Shown: one piece after another, positions 35,546 to 45,277 of the stretch
Layout: every line of letters starts with the position of its first letter
How positions within the stretch are numbered: position 1 is the stretch's first letter
Program-made: the position numbers and the translations under genes
The notes under the pieces: model-generated
Database searches by the model: none
The model's input: only the letters and a program-made list of their open reading frames with translations
Told to the model about the DNA's origin: nothing
From: Chitinophaga sp. YR627
GTDB taxonomy: Bacteria > Bacteroidota > Bacteroidia > Chitinophagales > Chitinophagaceae
Assembly (NCBI RefSeq): GCF_900114995.1
Contig: NZ_FOUX01000001.1
Coordinates: 1,488,001 to 1,552,000, forward strand
DNA: 64,000 bases
Direction: 5' to 3'

Positions 35546-36475
35546 TTATTTTTTATCAAGGAAAAAATCCAGTAATTCTTTTTGTACCTGTGCGGTATTC
35601 TCCTGCACAACCCAATGGCCTGAACCCTTAATATTAACGCCCGTTACATTTTCTGCAACTAATTTACAATGATCTTCCAGAAAGGCTGCACCAAAGTATT
35701 CACCGCCCATGGCGAGCAATGGCATCTTCAGTTTGGTTTTCATAAATTCCAGATTGTCCTTTGCGTCCTGCTCAAAAGCAGCAAACCAATGAAATGCACC
35801 TGTCGTTGAGCCTTTTGAGGAATAGGCCCTTACGAATTCATTTACCTCTTCAGGAGTAAATGGATCTTTTACATGACCTACCACCGGCCAGAAATTGGTA
35901 AGGAACAGACGTTCCCGGCCAGCCACCAGTTCACCTGAAGCAGGGAAGGAGAAGAACCCGAACCACCAGGCAGCACCTTTTACCTGACTCCAGACTGGTT
36001 CAATGCCGGGCAATAATGCATCCATTAATGCCAGCCTGGTGACCTCATCTGAATACTGTGCGGCGTAAGCATAGGCTACCATCAGACCAATATCATGTCC
36101 TGCCAGTTTAATGTGGTTATAGCCCAGCTCTTTCACTACGCCGTGTATATAGGTGGCCATTGTTTTTTTGTCGTAACCATCGGCCGGTTTGCCGGATTCA
36201 CCCAGGCCCGGGAGATCGGGTGCTATTACAGTAAAATGTTTGGATAATTCCGGCAGTAGACGATTCCACATATACCAGTTCTGCCCGAAGCCATGCAGTA
36301 AGACAAGTGGTTCACCGGAACCGCCAATCACGTAATGAATGTTTATACCATTGATCTTTGCATAAGCATGTTTGAAATTAGCTGGTGGAGAAGCCGGTTT
36401 GTTATCCTGGATGGAGTTACTACGGGCAGGTAGTAAGAAGGCAATGACAAATAAAAGCGATAGTAGTTTTTTCAT
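35546..36475 (-). CDS. exported alpha/beta hydrolase (epoxide hydrolase/dehalogenase-like)
   Basis: A 309-residue alpha/beta-hydrolase with a signal peptide (MKKLLSLLFVIAFLLPARS). The oxyanion HG motif is LVLLHGFGQNW; the nucleophile elbow is AGHDIG, with Asp rather than Ser, as in epoxide hydrolases and haloalkane dehalogenases; the final His is in GSGHWVVQE. It lies 27 bases downstream of another alpha/beta hydrolase gene on the same strand. The secreted location suggests action on external compounds. Confidence 0.88.
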   Translation of the reverse strand: MKKLLSLLFVIAFLLPARSNSIQDNKPASPPANFKHAYAKINGINIHYVIGGSGEPLVLLHGFGQNWYMWNRLLPELSKHFTVIAPDLPGLGESGKPADGYDKKTMATYIHGVVKELGYNHIKLAGHDIGLMVAYAYAAQYSDEVTRLALMDALLPGIEPVWSQVKGAAWWFGFFSFPASGELVAGRERLFLTNFWPVVGHVKDPFTPEEVNEFVRAYSSKGSTTGAFHWFAAFEQDAKDNLEFMKTKLKMPLLAMGGEYFGAAFLEDHCKLVAENVTGVNIKGSGHWVVQENTAQVQKELLDFFLDKK

Positions 36476-36502
36476 TAAGCGTTGTTTTAAAATTGTGATG
36501 AA

Positions 36503-37288
36503 TCAGGAGTGTTTGTTCAGCCACTCCAGGATATAATCTGCATCCTCTTTCCATGTGGGTTGGCCCAATACGAAATGATTCCTGCCTTTAAATTCTTTAT
36601 AATCTGTTACGGAGTTACTGTTGCTGTATTTCTTATAATTTGCATAGTTCAGTGAAGCAGGGATCGTATGGTCTTCACTGCCGGCAGTTAGTAACAATGG
36701 AGCATGCGGATGCTGAAAGTTGACTTTAGCTGCCGCGGTAATGGTATCCCGTACGATCAGCTTTGACTCAGGAATAGCATAGTTGTAATAAGCTTCTTTT
36801 TGCGCATCACAGTCCATCCCATTGGTAAAGGCGTATTTCCACTGGTCGAAGGACATCAGAAATGACTTACTGGCTGGGGTGAAAAATCCAAGCGGTCCCC
36901 AACCTGCTTTCAGGAATGAGAATTTAAATGTCATAATTCCCTGTGGAGGTACTGAGTGAATGGCGACCCCTGATTCACCCAATCCCCTTTGCAGTAACAG
37001 CTGGGTAATAAGACCGCCTATTGAATGACCGATCAGAATGGGTTTTTCTGGTAATGCCCTGATGATATGATCATAATGCGCTGTTAGTGCGGCAAGTCTC
37101 ATGGCAGCAATATCCCGGTTGGGATGACTATTACGCAATGCTTCGGCAGATGTGTTTTTATATGGCCAGGGAGGTACGATCGCCCGGTAACCTTTACTTT
37201 CAAAATGGCTTTTCCAATCATCCCAGCAGCTATGGTGGACAAAAGCGCCGGTAATGAAAACGACTGTTTTAGTACTAGTTTTTTCCAT
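36503..37288 (-). CDS. alpha/beta hydrolase (serine nucleophile)
   Basis: A 261-residue cytoplasmic hydrolase. ITGAFVHHSCWDDW sits at the first strand, the nucleophile elbow is GHSIGG, the acid is in GSEDHTIP, and the His in GRNHFVLGQ. It is of the AB_hydrolase_6 type with ester or lactone-like substrates unknown. It heads the two-gene hydrolase operon on the minus strand and is divergent from the TPR kinase at 37452. Confidence 0.88.
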   Translation of the reverse strand: MEKTSTKTVVFITGAFVHHSCWDDWKSHFESKGYRAIVPPWPYKNTSAEALRNSHPNRDIAAMRLAALTAHYDHIIRALPEKPILIGHSIGGLITQLLLQRGLGESGVAIHSVPPQGIMTFKFSFLKAGWGPLGFFTPASKSFLMSFDQWKYAFTNGMDCDAQKEAYYNYAIPESKLIVRDTITAAAKVNFQHPHAPLLLTAGSEDHTIPASLNYANYKKYSNSNSVTDYKEFKGRNHFVLGQPTWKEDADYILEWLNKHS

Positions 37289-37385
37289 AGAGAGAATTAT
37301 TCGTTCTCTTGCGCCAATTACAATGCCTTTTTCGTAACTATTTATTGATCAGTGTTTTGTGGATTTGGTTCCTTTGTGCCACCGT

Positions 37386-37423
37386 GACATTTCACGGTCT
37401 GGCAAATGATACCTTGAAATGTC
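37386..37423. promoter_or_regulatory. inverted repeat upstream of the TPR kinase operon
   Basis: GACATTTCA (37386-37394) and TGAAATGTC (37415-37423) form perfect 9-base arms with a 20-base spacer, 29 bases before the kinase ORF. This is a candidate site for a dimeric regulator, for example the operon's own NtrC-type protein. No clear -24/-12 sigma-54 promoter was seen in the spacer. Confidence 0.4.
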
Positions 37424-37451
37424 GCAGTTATTACTTTAAATTTATGCTTAG

Positions 37452-39680
37452 GTGCAGCACATGATAAAATTTCTCCTATATACTTTTTTTACCATCTTTC
37501 TTTTCTTGCCCGTACAGGGACAACAATTATTCAGAAAATCGCCCATCGAATTACATCAGTTATTACAGAAGAGTAAACAGGATAGTAACCGGATTGAGAT
37601 ATTGCATACCCTTAGCAGGATTTACCTCAATCAAACCTTCAGTGATAAAAAGGATAAGTTGATGGACACAGTGATCAGTCTTATTGATGAAGCTATCAGG
37701 TTGAGTGACACACTTCATTTAAAACGTTTACGGCTTGACGGTATGTTAATGAAAGCGGAAGCTTATCTTGTCAAAGGAGACATCGCTGAAGGCGAAAAAC
37801 GTTTTTTTGAGCTGGCAGCTATCTATCATAAGGATGGCGATATTGCCGGAGAAGCTTATGCCTTGAAGTGGATGGCTATGAATTTAAAATGGGAGGGAAA
37901 GGATACCAGCCGTATTCCCGTTGTGTATGATAAGGTGATCACATTATATAAACAGCGCGGTGACCTTGACGGCGAGGCTGACGTACTTACACAGCTGGCT
38001 GATTACCATTTGTTATTGAAGCAGTTTAATTTAGCGGAGAAGGAATTGTTGCGGGCATCGGCTCTTTTCCGGCAGACCGGCAATGAAAGGATTTCAAATG
38101 TGTATTATCTTCTTTCCGTTGTTAACAGGTATCGTGGCGCGTATGAAAAATCACTTTTATATGTGACGAAATGTATTGAAAGCACAACACTCAATCATGA
38201 TACCGCAGACATTTCTTTGTTTTATGGAGAGCTTGCACTTGTGCATGATGAATTAGGGAATACGGAGGAAAGTATTTATTGGTACAGGAGATCGCTGCAA
38301 AAGAGACTGGAGGAAAAGATTGAGCGGGGAGTGGTATTCAAAACGGCCGGCTTTATTATCTCTCAGCTGATTAAACTAAACAGGAGCAGAGATGCACTTG
38401 CCTTAATGGATAGTTTGGTAAGAGGAGGACCGCCAGAGACACTATATGAAAAAGCTGTTGTTGCACAGAACTATGCTTATTGTTATGATGCCATGAAACA
38501 ATATACGCTTGCAGAACAATACTTTCTGGACATGGCAGGATATCTTAAAGGCTTTTCCTTCGATCGGGAAGTAATTATCCTGAGTAACAGGGATCTGGGG
38601 CGATTCTATTTGCAACGAAAGCAGTTTGAGAAAGCGCATATCTATCTGGACAAGGTACTGTCTGAACGGTGGCAGATCCGCCTGGCAGATCAGCGGGAAT
38701 TGTTTCAGATGCTGTTTGTCGCCGACTCCGCATTGGGTAATTATACGGCTGCTATCAGAGACCTGCGGAAATATGGGTCTATCAATGACTCACTTTACAA
38801 TGAACGGAAAAGCAGGCAGATAGAAGAGCTGACCATTCAATATGAAACAGAGAAAAAAGAACAGAATATCCGCTTACTGGAAAAGGAGAAACGATTACAG
38901 CAGAACGAACTGGTAAAAGAACACAATACGAGACGCTGGATAATGGGAGCCACATTCCTGCTGATCGTTATTATAGGATTGCTATTAAATTACTCCCGGT
39001 TAAAAACCAGAACAAACAGGGCGCTACAGGTACAGCAAAAGGTGATCGAGAAGAAAAACGATTCATTGCAGCACCTGGTAGAGGAGAAAGAATGGTTAGT
39101 TAAAGAGATCCATCACCGGGTGAAAAATAATTTTCACATGGTAATGGGACTCCTGCATACACAGGCGGCTTATCTCCATGGTGAGGAGGCCCGGCAGGCA
39201 ATAACAGAGAGTCAGCAGCGTATACAGGCCATGTCGCTGGTCCACCAGCGGCTTTATCAATCGGAGAATCTGTCAGCCATTAATATGGTAGACTATATTC
39301 ATGAACTGATAGATTGCCTGAAAGACAGTTTTCATACAGGACGTACCATTCAGTTCAACCTCCAGATAGACCCCATCAATCTGAACGTGACCAGCTGTAT
39401 CCCGATTGGCCTCATTTTGAATGAAGCGGTTACTAACGCGATTAAACACGCTTTTCCGGATAAAGAAGGACGGATTGACATTTCTTTGAAAAGAATGAAT
39501 CAGGATCATTTCCTGCTTATTGTCAGAGACAATGGCATTGGACTGCCAGCTACGTTTGACGGAAAAAAACAGGCCTCAATGGGTATGAAGCTCATGCAGG
39601 GGCTTAGTGATGATCTTGATGGAACTTTTCAGGTAAACAATAACAACGGAACAGAAATATTGCTTGAATTTATAGTATGA
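37452..39680 (+). CDS. TPR-containing sensor histidine kinase (HisKA_2 type)
   Basis: A 742-residue protein with a signal-like N-terminus (LLYTFFTIFLFLPVQGQ) and a periplasmic array of about eight TPR-like helical repeats (about 60-430). A coiled coil (445-490), one membrane helix (about 495-515) and a cytoplasmic kinase follow. The phospho-acceptor region is KEIHHRVKNNFHMVMGLL (His about 554-555), the HisKA_2/HWE-like motif, and the HATPase shows LNEAVTNAIKHA and DNGIGLP. It overlaps the response regulator by 4 bases (ATGA), so they are a coupled pair. An in-frame ATG at 37461 is an alternative start. Confidence 0.9.
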   Translation: MQHMIKFLLYTFFTIFLFLPVQGQQLFRKSPIELHQLLQKSKQDSNRIEILHTLSRIYLNQTFSDKKDKLMDTVISLIDEAIRLSDTLHLKRLRLDGMLMKAEAYLVKGDIAEGEKRFFELAAIYHKDGDIAGEAYALKWMAMNLKWEGKDTSRIPVVYDKVITLYKQRGDLDGEADVLTQLADYHLLLKQFNLAEKELLRASALFRQTGNERISNVYYLLSVVNRYRGAYEKSLLYVTKCIESTTLNHDTADISLFYGELALVHDELGNTEESIYWYRRSLQKRLEEKIERGVVFKTAGFIISQLIKLNRSRDALALMDSLVRGGPPETLYEKAVVAQNYAYCYDAMKQYTLAEQYFLDMAGYLKGFSFDREVIILSNRDLGRFYLQRKQFEKAHIYLDKVLSERWQIRLADQRELFQMLFVADSALGNYTAAIRDLRKYGSINDSLYNERKSRQIEELTIQYETEKKEQNIRLLEKEKRLQQNELVKEHNTRRWIMGATFLLIVIIGLLLNYSRLKTRTNRALQVQQKVIEKKNDSLQHLVEEKEWLVKEIHHRVKNNFHMVMGLLHTQAAYLHGEEARQAITESQQRIQAMSLVHQRLYQSENLSAINMVDYIHELIDCLKDSFHTGRTIQFNLQIDPINLNVTSCIPIGLILNEAVTNAIKHAFPDKEGRIDISLKRMNQDHFLLIVRDNGIGLPATFDGKKQASMGMKLMQGLSDDLDGTFQVNNNNGTEILLEFIV

Positions 39681-41578
39681 AAGAACATATTCTCATAGTA
39701 GAGGACCAGTTTGTAGAAGCCGACTATTTACGCCTGCTGCTCGAAGGAGCAGGCTACAATATTACAGGCATTGCACGCTCAGTGACCCAGGCGCAGAAAA
39801 TGATCGGGGAGCAAAGGCCTGACTTTGTTCTTTTAGATATCTTCCTGAAAGGAAAACAAACCGGTATCGATCTGGCAAGACAACTGGCTGCGGACAATAT
39901 CCCATTTGTATATCTGTCAGCTAATTCAAACGAAGAAATATTGACATCCGCGAAGCAAACGCAACCATATGGTTTTCTTGTAAAGCCTTTCAGAGAGAAA
40001 GACCTGCTTGTAGCTCTTGAAATAGCCCGTTATCGTCACTCACATAGTACTGAGGCCCGTTACCACAAGGAAACGGAGCTACGTAGTGTACTCAAGACAA
40101 TTCCCCGTGATACCGGTTCCTGGTCACAAAAGATGCTGACAATAGCGACAGCCCTGCAATCTTATATTCCGTTTGACTTTATTACTATGCAGTTCGACCA
40201 TATTCAGCTGCTTGGTTTTTTGAGAATAGGATTTAATGAATACCAGGTCATTGGTATGGACGAGTTGGCGACTATTACCGGGAAGAAGATAGAAGAACTG
40301 ATGACATTGCAATTACAGCTTCCGGTGACGGAAACAGCTGTGATCTATGATGATGCTGATTTTCAGCATATTTGCAAACAGCCCTCTTTAAAGAAATTAT
40401 TCGCAGGCATATTCCGCTTAAAAACCAATCTGGAAATGCCGATGCAAATGATCGACCGGAAATCTTTTCGCCTCGGTTTATATAGCAGACGGTCGGATGT
40501 CTACACTACAGCCCATATTGAACTGCTGGAAAGAATGCAGTTTTCATTGCTGCAGGCAATTGACAAAATTAATGAGGCAGATAAATCACAACTGGATATC
40601 AGCGCAGCAGGAAGCGTGAATATGATAGAGGGATTTGAGGGAATTGTAGGTAAAAGTCACCTGTTATTATCAGTATTTGATCATATTTCCCAGGTAGCCC
40701 CTTCAGATACTTCTGTGCTTATTCTGGGCGAGAGTGGCACAGGTAAGGAGAAGATTGCGAATAGTATACATGAGTTGTCACCCCGCAAGGGACAACCATT
40801 TGTTAAACTGAATTGCGCTGCATTACCCGCAGGTTTGATAGAATCAGATTTATTCGGGCACGAAAAAGGCGCCTTCACTGGTGCGCTTGAAAGGAAGATC
40901 GGTAAATTCGAAAGGTCTGATGGGGGAACGATCTTTCTGGACGAGGTAGGTGAAATGCCGCTTGAGTTACAGGTGAAATTACTCCGGGTTTTACAGGAGA
41001 AGGAAATAGAAAGAGTTGGCGGAACAGATACAATAAAGGTAGATGTAAGGATCATAGCAGCGACTAATAAGAATCTGGAGAAAGAGGTGGCTGAAGGCCG
41101 TTTCAGGCTCGACCTGTACTACAGACTGAATGTTTTTCCTATCATATTGCCACCATTGCGTGAGAGAAGAGAAGATATCCCGCTATTGGCGTATCATTTT
41201 ATGAATCATTATAGCCATAAAGCGGGAAAAAGAATCAGTGGTATATCGGAACAGGTGCTTAGGAAAATGATGGTTTATAACTGGCCAGGTAATGTCCGCG
41301 AACTGGAGCATTTGATTGAAAGAAGCGTTTTACTGGCAAAAGGAGCGGTTATCGAAGATATACTGTTACCAACGGTTGAAGTAAAACAAGCGACGCCAGG
41401 GCAGGAGGAAACCACAATGAAAACAATCGTAGAGAATGAAAGGGACTATATCATTTCCGTACTAAAGAAAAGTAACGGCAGGATATGGGGACCAGGTGCA
41501 GCAGCTGAGGTGTTGAATATAAATCCTTCTACGTTAAAGTCGAAAATGAAGAAACTGGGAATAAAGAAGGAGTATTAA
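39677..41578 (+). CDS. NtrC-family sigma-54-dependent response regulator
   Basis: A 633-residue activator. The receiver has D54 in VLLDIFLKGK and K103 in LVKPF. A GAF-like linker of about 180 residues (130-305) is unusual. The AAA+ domain has Walker A GESGTGKE (351-358), GAFTGA (398-403), which contacts sigma-54, and Walker B LDE (421-423). A Fis-type helix-turn-helix ends it (about 590-633, AAEVLNINPSTLKSKMKKLG). It is the partner of the TPR kinase and would activate sigma-54 promoters. Confidence 0.93.
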   Translation: MKEHILIVEDQFVEADYLRLLLEGAGYNITGIARSVTQAQKMIGEQRPDFVLLDIFLKGKQTGIDLARQLAADNIPFVYLSANSNEEILTSAKQTQPYGFLVKPFREKDLLVALEIARYRHSHSTEARYHKETELRSVLKTIPRDTGSWSQKMLTIATALQSYIPFDFITMQFDHIQLLGFLRIGFNEYQVIGMDELATITGKKIEELMTLQLQLPVTETAVIYDDADFQHICKQPSLKKLFAGIFRLKTNLEMPMQMIDRKSFRLGLYSRRSDVYTTAHIELLERMQFSLLQAIDKINEADKSQLDISAAGSVNMIEGFEGIVGKSHLLLSVFDHISQVAPSDTSVLILGESGTGKEKIANSIHELSPRKGQPFVKLNCAALPAGLIESDLFGHEKGAFTGALERKIGKFERSDGGTIFLDEVGEMPLELQVKLLRVLQEKEIERVGGTDTIKVDVRIIAATNKNLEKEVAEGRFRLDLYYRLNVFPIILPPLRERREDIPLLAYHFMNHYSHKAGKRISGISEQVLRKMMVYNWPGNVRELEHLIERSVLLAKGAVIEDILLPTVEVKQATPGQEETTMKTIVENERDYIISVLKKSNGRIWGPGAAAEVLNINPSTLKSKMKKLGIKKEY

Positions 41579-41628
41579 ATAGGTAATAAAGAACGGGTAA
41601 TGCTGAAACAAATGCAAATCCCTGACTA

Positions 41629-41880
41629 TTAAACTGATAGGTACTTGTTCTTCGATGTATACTGTATGTATGCCGCTATTATACTGGTATCTGTACGCTC
41701 AGGAGCGAAGCGGTATCGACGTAATGACGGTGTAATAAGGTGGTAATCCGGATAAACAGACATTGTGCAATCAATTTTCCATAACTGCCAGACGGCTGCA
41801 TTCAAATTAAGTAATTTAGCAGAAGAAAACCCGCGTCCATACTTAGTTAAGTAGGTTTCCCATTGTTCACCTAAATCCAT
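41629..41880 (-). CDS. possible hypothetical protein, 83 aa
   Basis: A minus-strand frame starting MDLGEQWETYLTKYGRGF fills most of the 306-base gap between the NtrC-type gene and the PPC-domain gene. Its residue usage is protein-like and it would be divergent from the latter by 4 bases. No Shine-Dalgarno sequence or domain is visible, so it is only a candidate. Confidence 0.35.
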   Translation of the reverse strand: MDLGEQWETYLTKYGRGFSSAKLLNLNAAVWQLWKIDCTMSVYPDYHLITPSLRRYRFAPERTDTSIIAAYIQYTSKNKYLSV

Positions 41881-41884
41881 TGTA

Positions 41885-43042
41885 ATGATAAGAATGTTAC
41901 CTCTTTTATTAATGTGTTTTATTGTATTAACCGAAACCGGCAGAGCCGGCATTCATACTGCTATGCCCAAAACAATTACGGACTGCCGGGAGTGTGCGGA
42001 TGTATATGAAAGCAATAATGTTTTTGATTCCGCTGTACTGGTTCCCATGGGGACTTACATTGGTGGCAGGATTGAATCGGAAGAAGACCAGGACTGGTAT
42101 AAGTTTACGCTTTCTTCGTCTGGTTCCATCCTGATTGATGTGACAAACCTGCCTGTGATAGAAGATGATCCGGACGAATACATGTTGGAGTTATGGTCAT
42201 CAACAGGCGTTCTGCTGCATGTAAATCCCTATGAATATGAGTTACCCAGGATACACCTCAACTATTATGGCGCGGCGCCGGGTACCTATTACGTGCGTAT
42301 TTACAGGTCCAGCTGGTCGGTGAATCTTGGATCGGACTGTTATCATCTGATCGTCAACTCACAGCTGTCTCCTGGTATATGTGAGGATTCCTACGAACCT
42401 AATAATGATATGTACGACCCGCCACTTATTCCGCTTAATGAGGAAGTAATTTCAAAAGTTTCATATGGTGGAGATCTGGACTGTTTTAAGTTTAGAACAA
42501 CAACACCTAATACGTTCTTCAGGGTTAAGTTGCGTAGTCCGGAGCAAAAATTTGAATTAAGGCTCTATGATAGTACTGATACGTTTTACGAAATGGCTTA
42601 CGACTATACACATGAATTCGAAGATAGTGTAGAACTTGATATTGAGGCCTGGGCACCGAGTACCTATCACCTGGTGGTAGAAGGAATGTATGGGGCGGCG
42701 ATCAATGGTCGCTGTTACAGTATTATTGTTACCCCCCGCTACGCCCATTACGATAAAAAGACTACAGCAGTGGCACGCACTATTCCCCATGCACCTGCAC
42801 CGGTTTTCAGGGTATATCCGGTGCCTGCTACAGGGACGGTGTATATGGAGTTAGAAAGTCAGGAGAATAAGATGCAGTATCTGACTATTACGGATATGCA
42901 CGGAAAGATACTATATACCCGGACTTACCGCCTGGTGACCGGCTTTAACAGAATTGAAGTGCCAATGCCTGCTGCGTTGCCTAACGGTGTCTATCTCGTG
43001 ACAGATGGAGAGCATACGAAGAAAGTGGTTTTATTACGATGA
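41885..43042 (+). CDS. secreted PPC-domain protein with T9SS sorting domain
   Basis: A 385-residue exported protein with a signal peptide (about 1-22). Two pre-peptidase C-terminal (PPC) beta domains follow, each opening with DxYExNN (DVYESNN about 40-46, DSYEPNN about 167-173) and containing DQDWYKFTL and LDCFKF. A T9SS C-terminal sorting domain (FRVYPVPATGTVYMELES to VVLLR) ends it. No catalytic domain is present, so it is likely a surface or secreted adhesion/carbohydrate-binding protein or accessory. Confidence 0.88.
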   Translation: MIRMLPLLLMCFIVLTETGRAGIHTAMPKTITDCRECADVYESNNVFDSAVLVPMGTYIGGRIESEEDQDWYKFTLSSSGSILIDVTNLPVIEDDPDEYMLELWSSTGVLLHVNPYEYELPRIHLNYYGAAPGTYYVRIYRSSWSVNLGSDCYHLIVNSQLSPGICEDSYEPNNDMYDPPLIPLNEEVISKVSYGGDLDCFKFRTTTPNTFFRVKLRSPEQKFELRLYDSTDTFYEMAYDYTHEFEDSVELDIEAWAPSTYHLVVEGMYGAAINGRCYSIIVTPRYAHYDKKTTAVARTIPHAPAPVFRVYPVPATGTVYMELESQENKMQYLTITDMHGKILYTRTYRLVTGFNRIEVPMPAALPNGVYLVTDGEHTKKVVLLR

Positions 43043-43092
43043 TATATGTAAGAGAAAAGCGGTTGTCTTTGCCGCTTTTCTCTTACATATAT
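43042..43092. terminator. perfect 21-base-pair bidirectional terminator
   Basis: Arms 43042-43062 and 43072-43092 pair without a mismatch around a 9-base loop, with AAGAGAAAAGCGG/CCGCTTTTCTCTT in the core. It overlaps the last base of the PPC gene stop codon and lies 7 bases past the MFS gene stop. Confidence 0.88.
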
Positions 43093-43098
43093 TACTGT

Positions 43099-44511
43099 TC
43101 ACTCTGCGACATGTGCTGTTTTAGTACCCTGCACTGTTTTGGGTAAGCATAGTAACAGGATGCTCAGTATAACAAGACAACCTATATGGACGATCAGACC
43201 ATAATGATAGGCGAGTTGAACATTTTTCGTAAGGCCTATAAAGTAATAAAAGAGACCACCGATTAAGCAAATCCCCAATGCTGAAGATGTTTGCTGAACG
43301 GTCGAATAGATACCAGCCGCAGCTCCTGCAAATTGAAGCGGTAAACTCCGGAGTGTGATATTTAACAATGAAGGCAACACAAATCCGTTGCCCAGACCGT
43401 ACAAAGCCTGCAAAGTAAATAACACGATTACATTTACGCCTGGTTTAAAATAAGCGATCTGTAAAGCGAATGTGAGTATGATAATGACAACTCCTACCTG
43501 GAGTACCGGCGTGCCATACTTAGGTATCAGGTGTGCGGCTGCAAAGGAGGATAAGGTAAACAGCACACCAGGCGCCACAAAATACAGACCAGCGGCAAGC
43601 GGACTGAGACCAAGTCCATTTTGAAGGAAGACGGCACTCAACAGCAGATAAGACGTATGCATGATGAAGTGAAAGAATACTGCGATAAGACCAATATTAA
43701 GATCACGGAATTTGAACAAGGCAGTATCAATAAGAGGCGCTCTGCCTACTGCTTTCTTGCGCCGTTGATCATAAAAGAAATACCAAAGGATTATTCCAGA
43801 CAAGATCAGTAGGGCAAAACTCCACCAGGGCCAGCCAGATTCTCTACCCTGAATGAGCGGATAGATCAGGCTAAAAAGAGCAAGTGTCAGGATCAGTACG
43901 CCCGACATATCCATTTTTACACTGTTGTGCTTTTCAGTTTCCGGAAGGTATAAGTAAGCAGCAAGTAGCGAAACGATTCCTATAGGCAGGTTAACAAGGA
44001 AAATGAGTCGCCAGCCTGTAATAAAGAAATGCCCACCTGCAAAATAACCACCCAGGACCTGTCCGATGACAGACGCCAGTCCCAGTGTAATGCCAAACCA
44101 GCCGATTGCCTTTGAACGTTCTTTAGGATCAGAAAAGAGTATCTGAATAAATGCGATCGCTTGCGGTACCATAAATGCAGCACTAACACCCTGGAAAAAA
44201 CGCATCATGTTCAACTGATTGGGCGTTTGTGAAATTCCGCATAAGCAGGAAAAAATGGTGAAGCCGATCATGCCCCAGAAAAAAGTTCGCTTACGTCCAT
44301 AATGATCACCCGAACGTCCGCCTGTGATGAGGAAAGCCGCATAGCCAAGCAAATAGGAGGCAATGACAAGCTGCACCTGTGCATCTGTTGCATGAACACC
44401 CGATTTAATAGAAGGAATAGCTACATTGATAATGAAAACGTCGATAACTGACAACAGGGGGGCAGTCAGCACAATTACCAGTGCCAACCACGGTGAAATG
44501 GTTTTATTCAT
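43099..44511 (-). CDS. MFS transporter, DHA2-like drug:proton antiporter
   Basis: A 470-residue transporter with about 14 hydrophobic segments. The start at 44511 (MNKTISPWLALVIVLTAP) places the first helix correctly; an upstream ATG adds 14 residues that do not fit. Motif A is GRSGDHYGRKRTF, and helix 1 contains DVFIINVAIPSI as in the EmrB/QacA family. It would export drugs or metabolites. The TetR gene upstream on the same strand is the expected repressor. Confidence 0.9.
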   Translation of the reverse strand: MNKTISPWLALVIVLTAPLLSVIDVFIINVAIPSIKSGVHATDAQVQLVIASYLLGYAAFLITGGRSGDHYGRKRTFFWGMIGFTIFSCLCGISQTPNQLNMMRFFQGVSAAFMVPQAIAFIQILFSDPKERSKAIGWFGITLGLASVIGQVLGGYFAGGHFFITGWRLIFLVNLPIGIVSLLAAYLYLPETEKHNSVKMDMSGVLILTLALFSLIYPLIQGRESGWPWWSFALLILSGIILWYFFYDQRRKKAVGRAPLIDTALFKFRDLNIGLIAVFFHFIMHTSYLLLSAVFLQNGLGLSPLAAGLYFVAPGVLFTLSSFAAAHLIPKYGTPVLQVGVVIIILTFALQIAYFKPGVNVIVLFTLQALYGLGNGFVLPSLLNITLRSLPLQFAGAAAGIYSTVQQTSSALGICLIGGLFYYFIGLTKNVQLAYHYGLIVHIGCLVILSILLLCLPKTVQGTKTAHVAE

Positions 44512-44624
44512 AAAAATTAATATGCTTGTTTCTCGAAAAATGTGGCAATACAAGGCCTACCCCGGCAAGCCGGAGCTGTGTACTGTAGTATTCCCAGGTT
44601 GGTGATTACTGAATACGGCTTTGT

Positions 44625-45188
44625 TTAAGCCAGTTTTCGTATGATGTTTTTAGCTTTTTCTAAAGTTTCGCAAGATTTTGTGACATAGGCCATCAGTACA
44701 CCGGATTCCATCTCAGAAAAGATAATGTCGGTGAACTCTTCATCATTCAACAGTTTGTCCTTGGGACGGTCAAGCTGTTTGACAAGACTAGCTATCCTGG
44801 CTTTAAAGTCACTTTTAAATTTTGCCCCCCGCTCAAGTACTTCCATCTCTTCCTTTGGCATTTCGGAGAGGATCTTATTCCAGGGGCAACCGCCATATGC
44901 TGATTTGATCTGGCGGGAAATCCTGTAATCAACAAAGGCAATCAGCAAATCTAATGGGTCAGTGATATCTTTGGTAAAGGCATCCAATCCATCGAACCAA
45001 CGCTTGTAAAGTTGATCTATATAAGCCAGCAGCAAATCGTTTTTCGACTTGAAATGATTATAAAGTGAAGGTTTGGAAATGTTTGCCTCCTCAATAATCT
45101 GGTTAATACCGGTAAGGTTATAGCCTTGCTGATAGAACAGGCGTTCGGCAGTTTCCATTATTTTGTCAATAACAACAACTGGTTTCAT
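44625..45188 (-). CDS. TetR/AcrR family transcriptional repressor
   Basis: A 187-residue regulator with the N-terminal helix-turn-helix (ETAERLFYQQGYNLTGINQII, then ISKPSLYNHFKSKNDLL). The ligand-binding C-terminus is of the type common next to efflux pumps. It lies 113 bases upstream of the MFS gene on the same strand. A -7 box TATCTTTG lies 4 bases before the start codon and a palindrome overlaps the -33 region, so it probably represses itself and the pump. Confidence 0.92.
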   Translation of the reverse strand: MKPVVVIDKIMETAERLFYQQGYNLTGINQIIEEANISKPSLYNHFKSKNDLLLAYIDQLYKRWFDGLDAFTKDITDPLDLLIAFVDYRISRQIKSAYGGCPWNKILSEMPKEEMEVLERGAKFKSDFKARIASLVKQLDRPKDKLLNDEEFTDIIFSEMESGVLMAYVTKSCETLEKAKNIIRKLA

Positions 45189-45192
45189 GAGG

Positions 45193-45231
45193 CAAAGATA
45201 ATACTTTTAGTAAACTGACAAGTCTGTTAAA
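45193..45231 (-). promoter_or_regulatory. TetR promoter with overlapping dyad operator
   Basis: On the minus strand a TATCTTTG -7 box (45193-45200) is preceded by a dyad at 45211-45231, whose halves TAAACTGAC and GTCTGTTAA match at 7 of 9 positions around AA. A TetR dimer bound there would cover the -33 element. Confidence 0.5.
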
Positions 45232-45277
45232 TTATAATTTATCAATATTGTATCATGATAAGTATATCCGGGACCCT

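Noticed and set aside
37381..37451. A possible sigma-54 promoter before the TPR kinase (TGGCA near TTGA)
   Set aside because: The spacing and the missing GC at -12 do not match the -24/-12 consensus.
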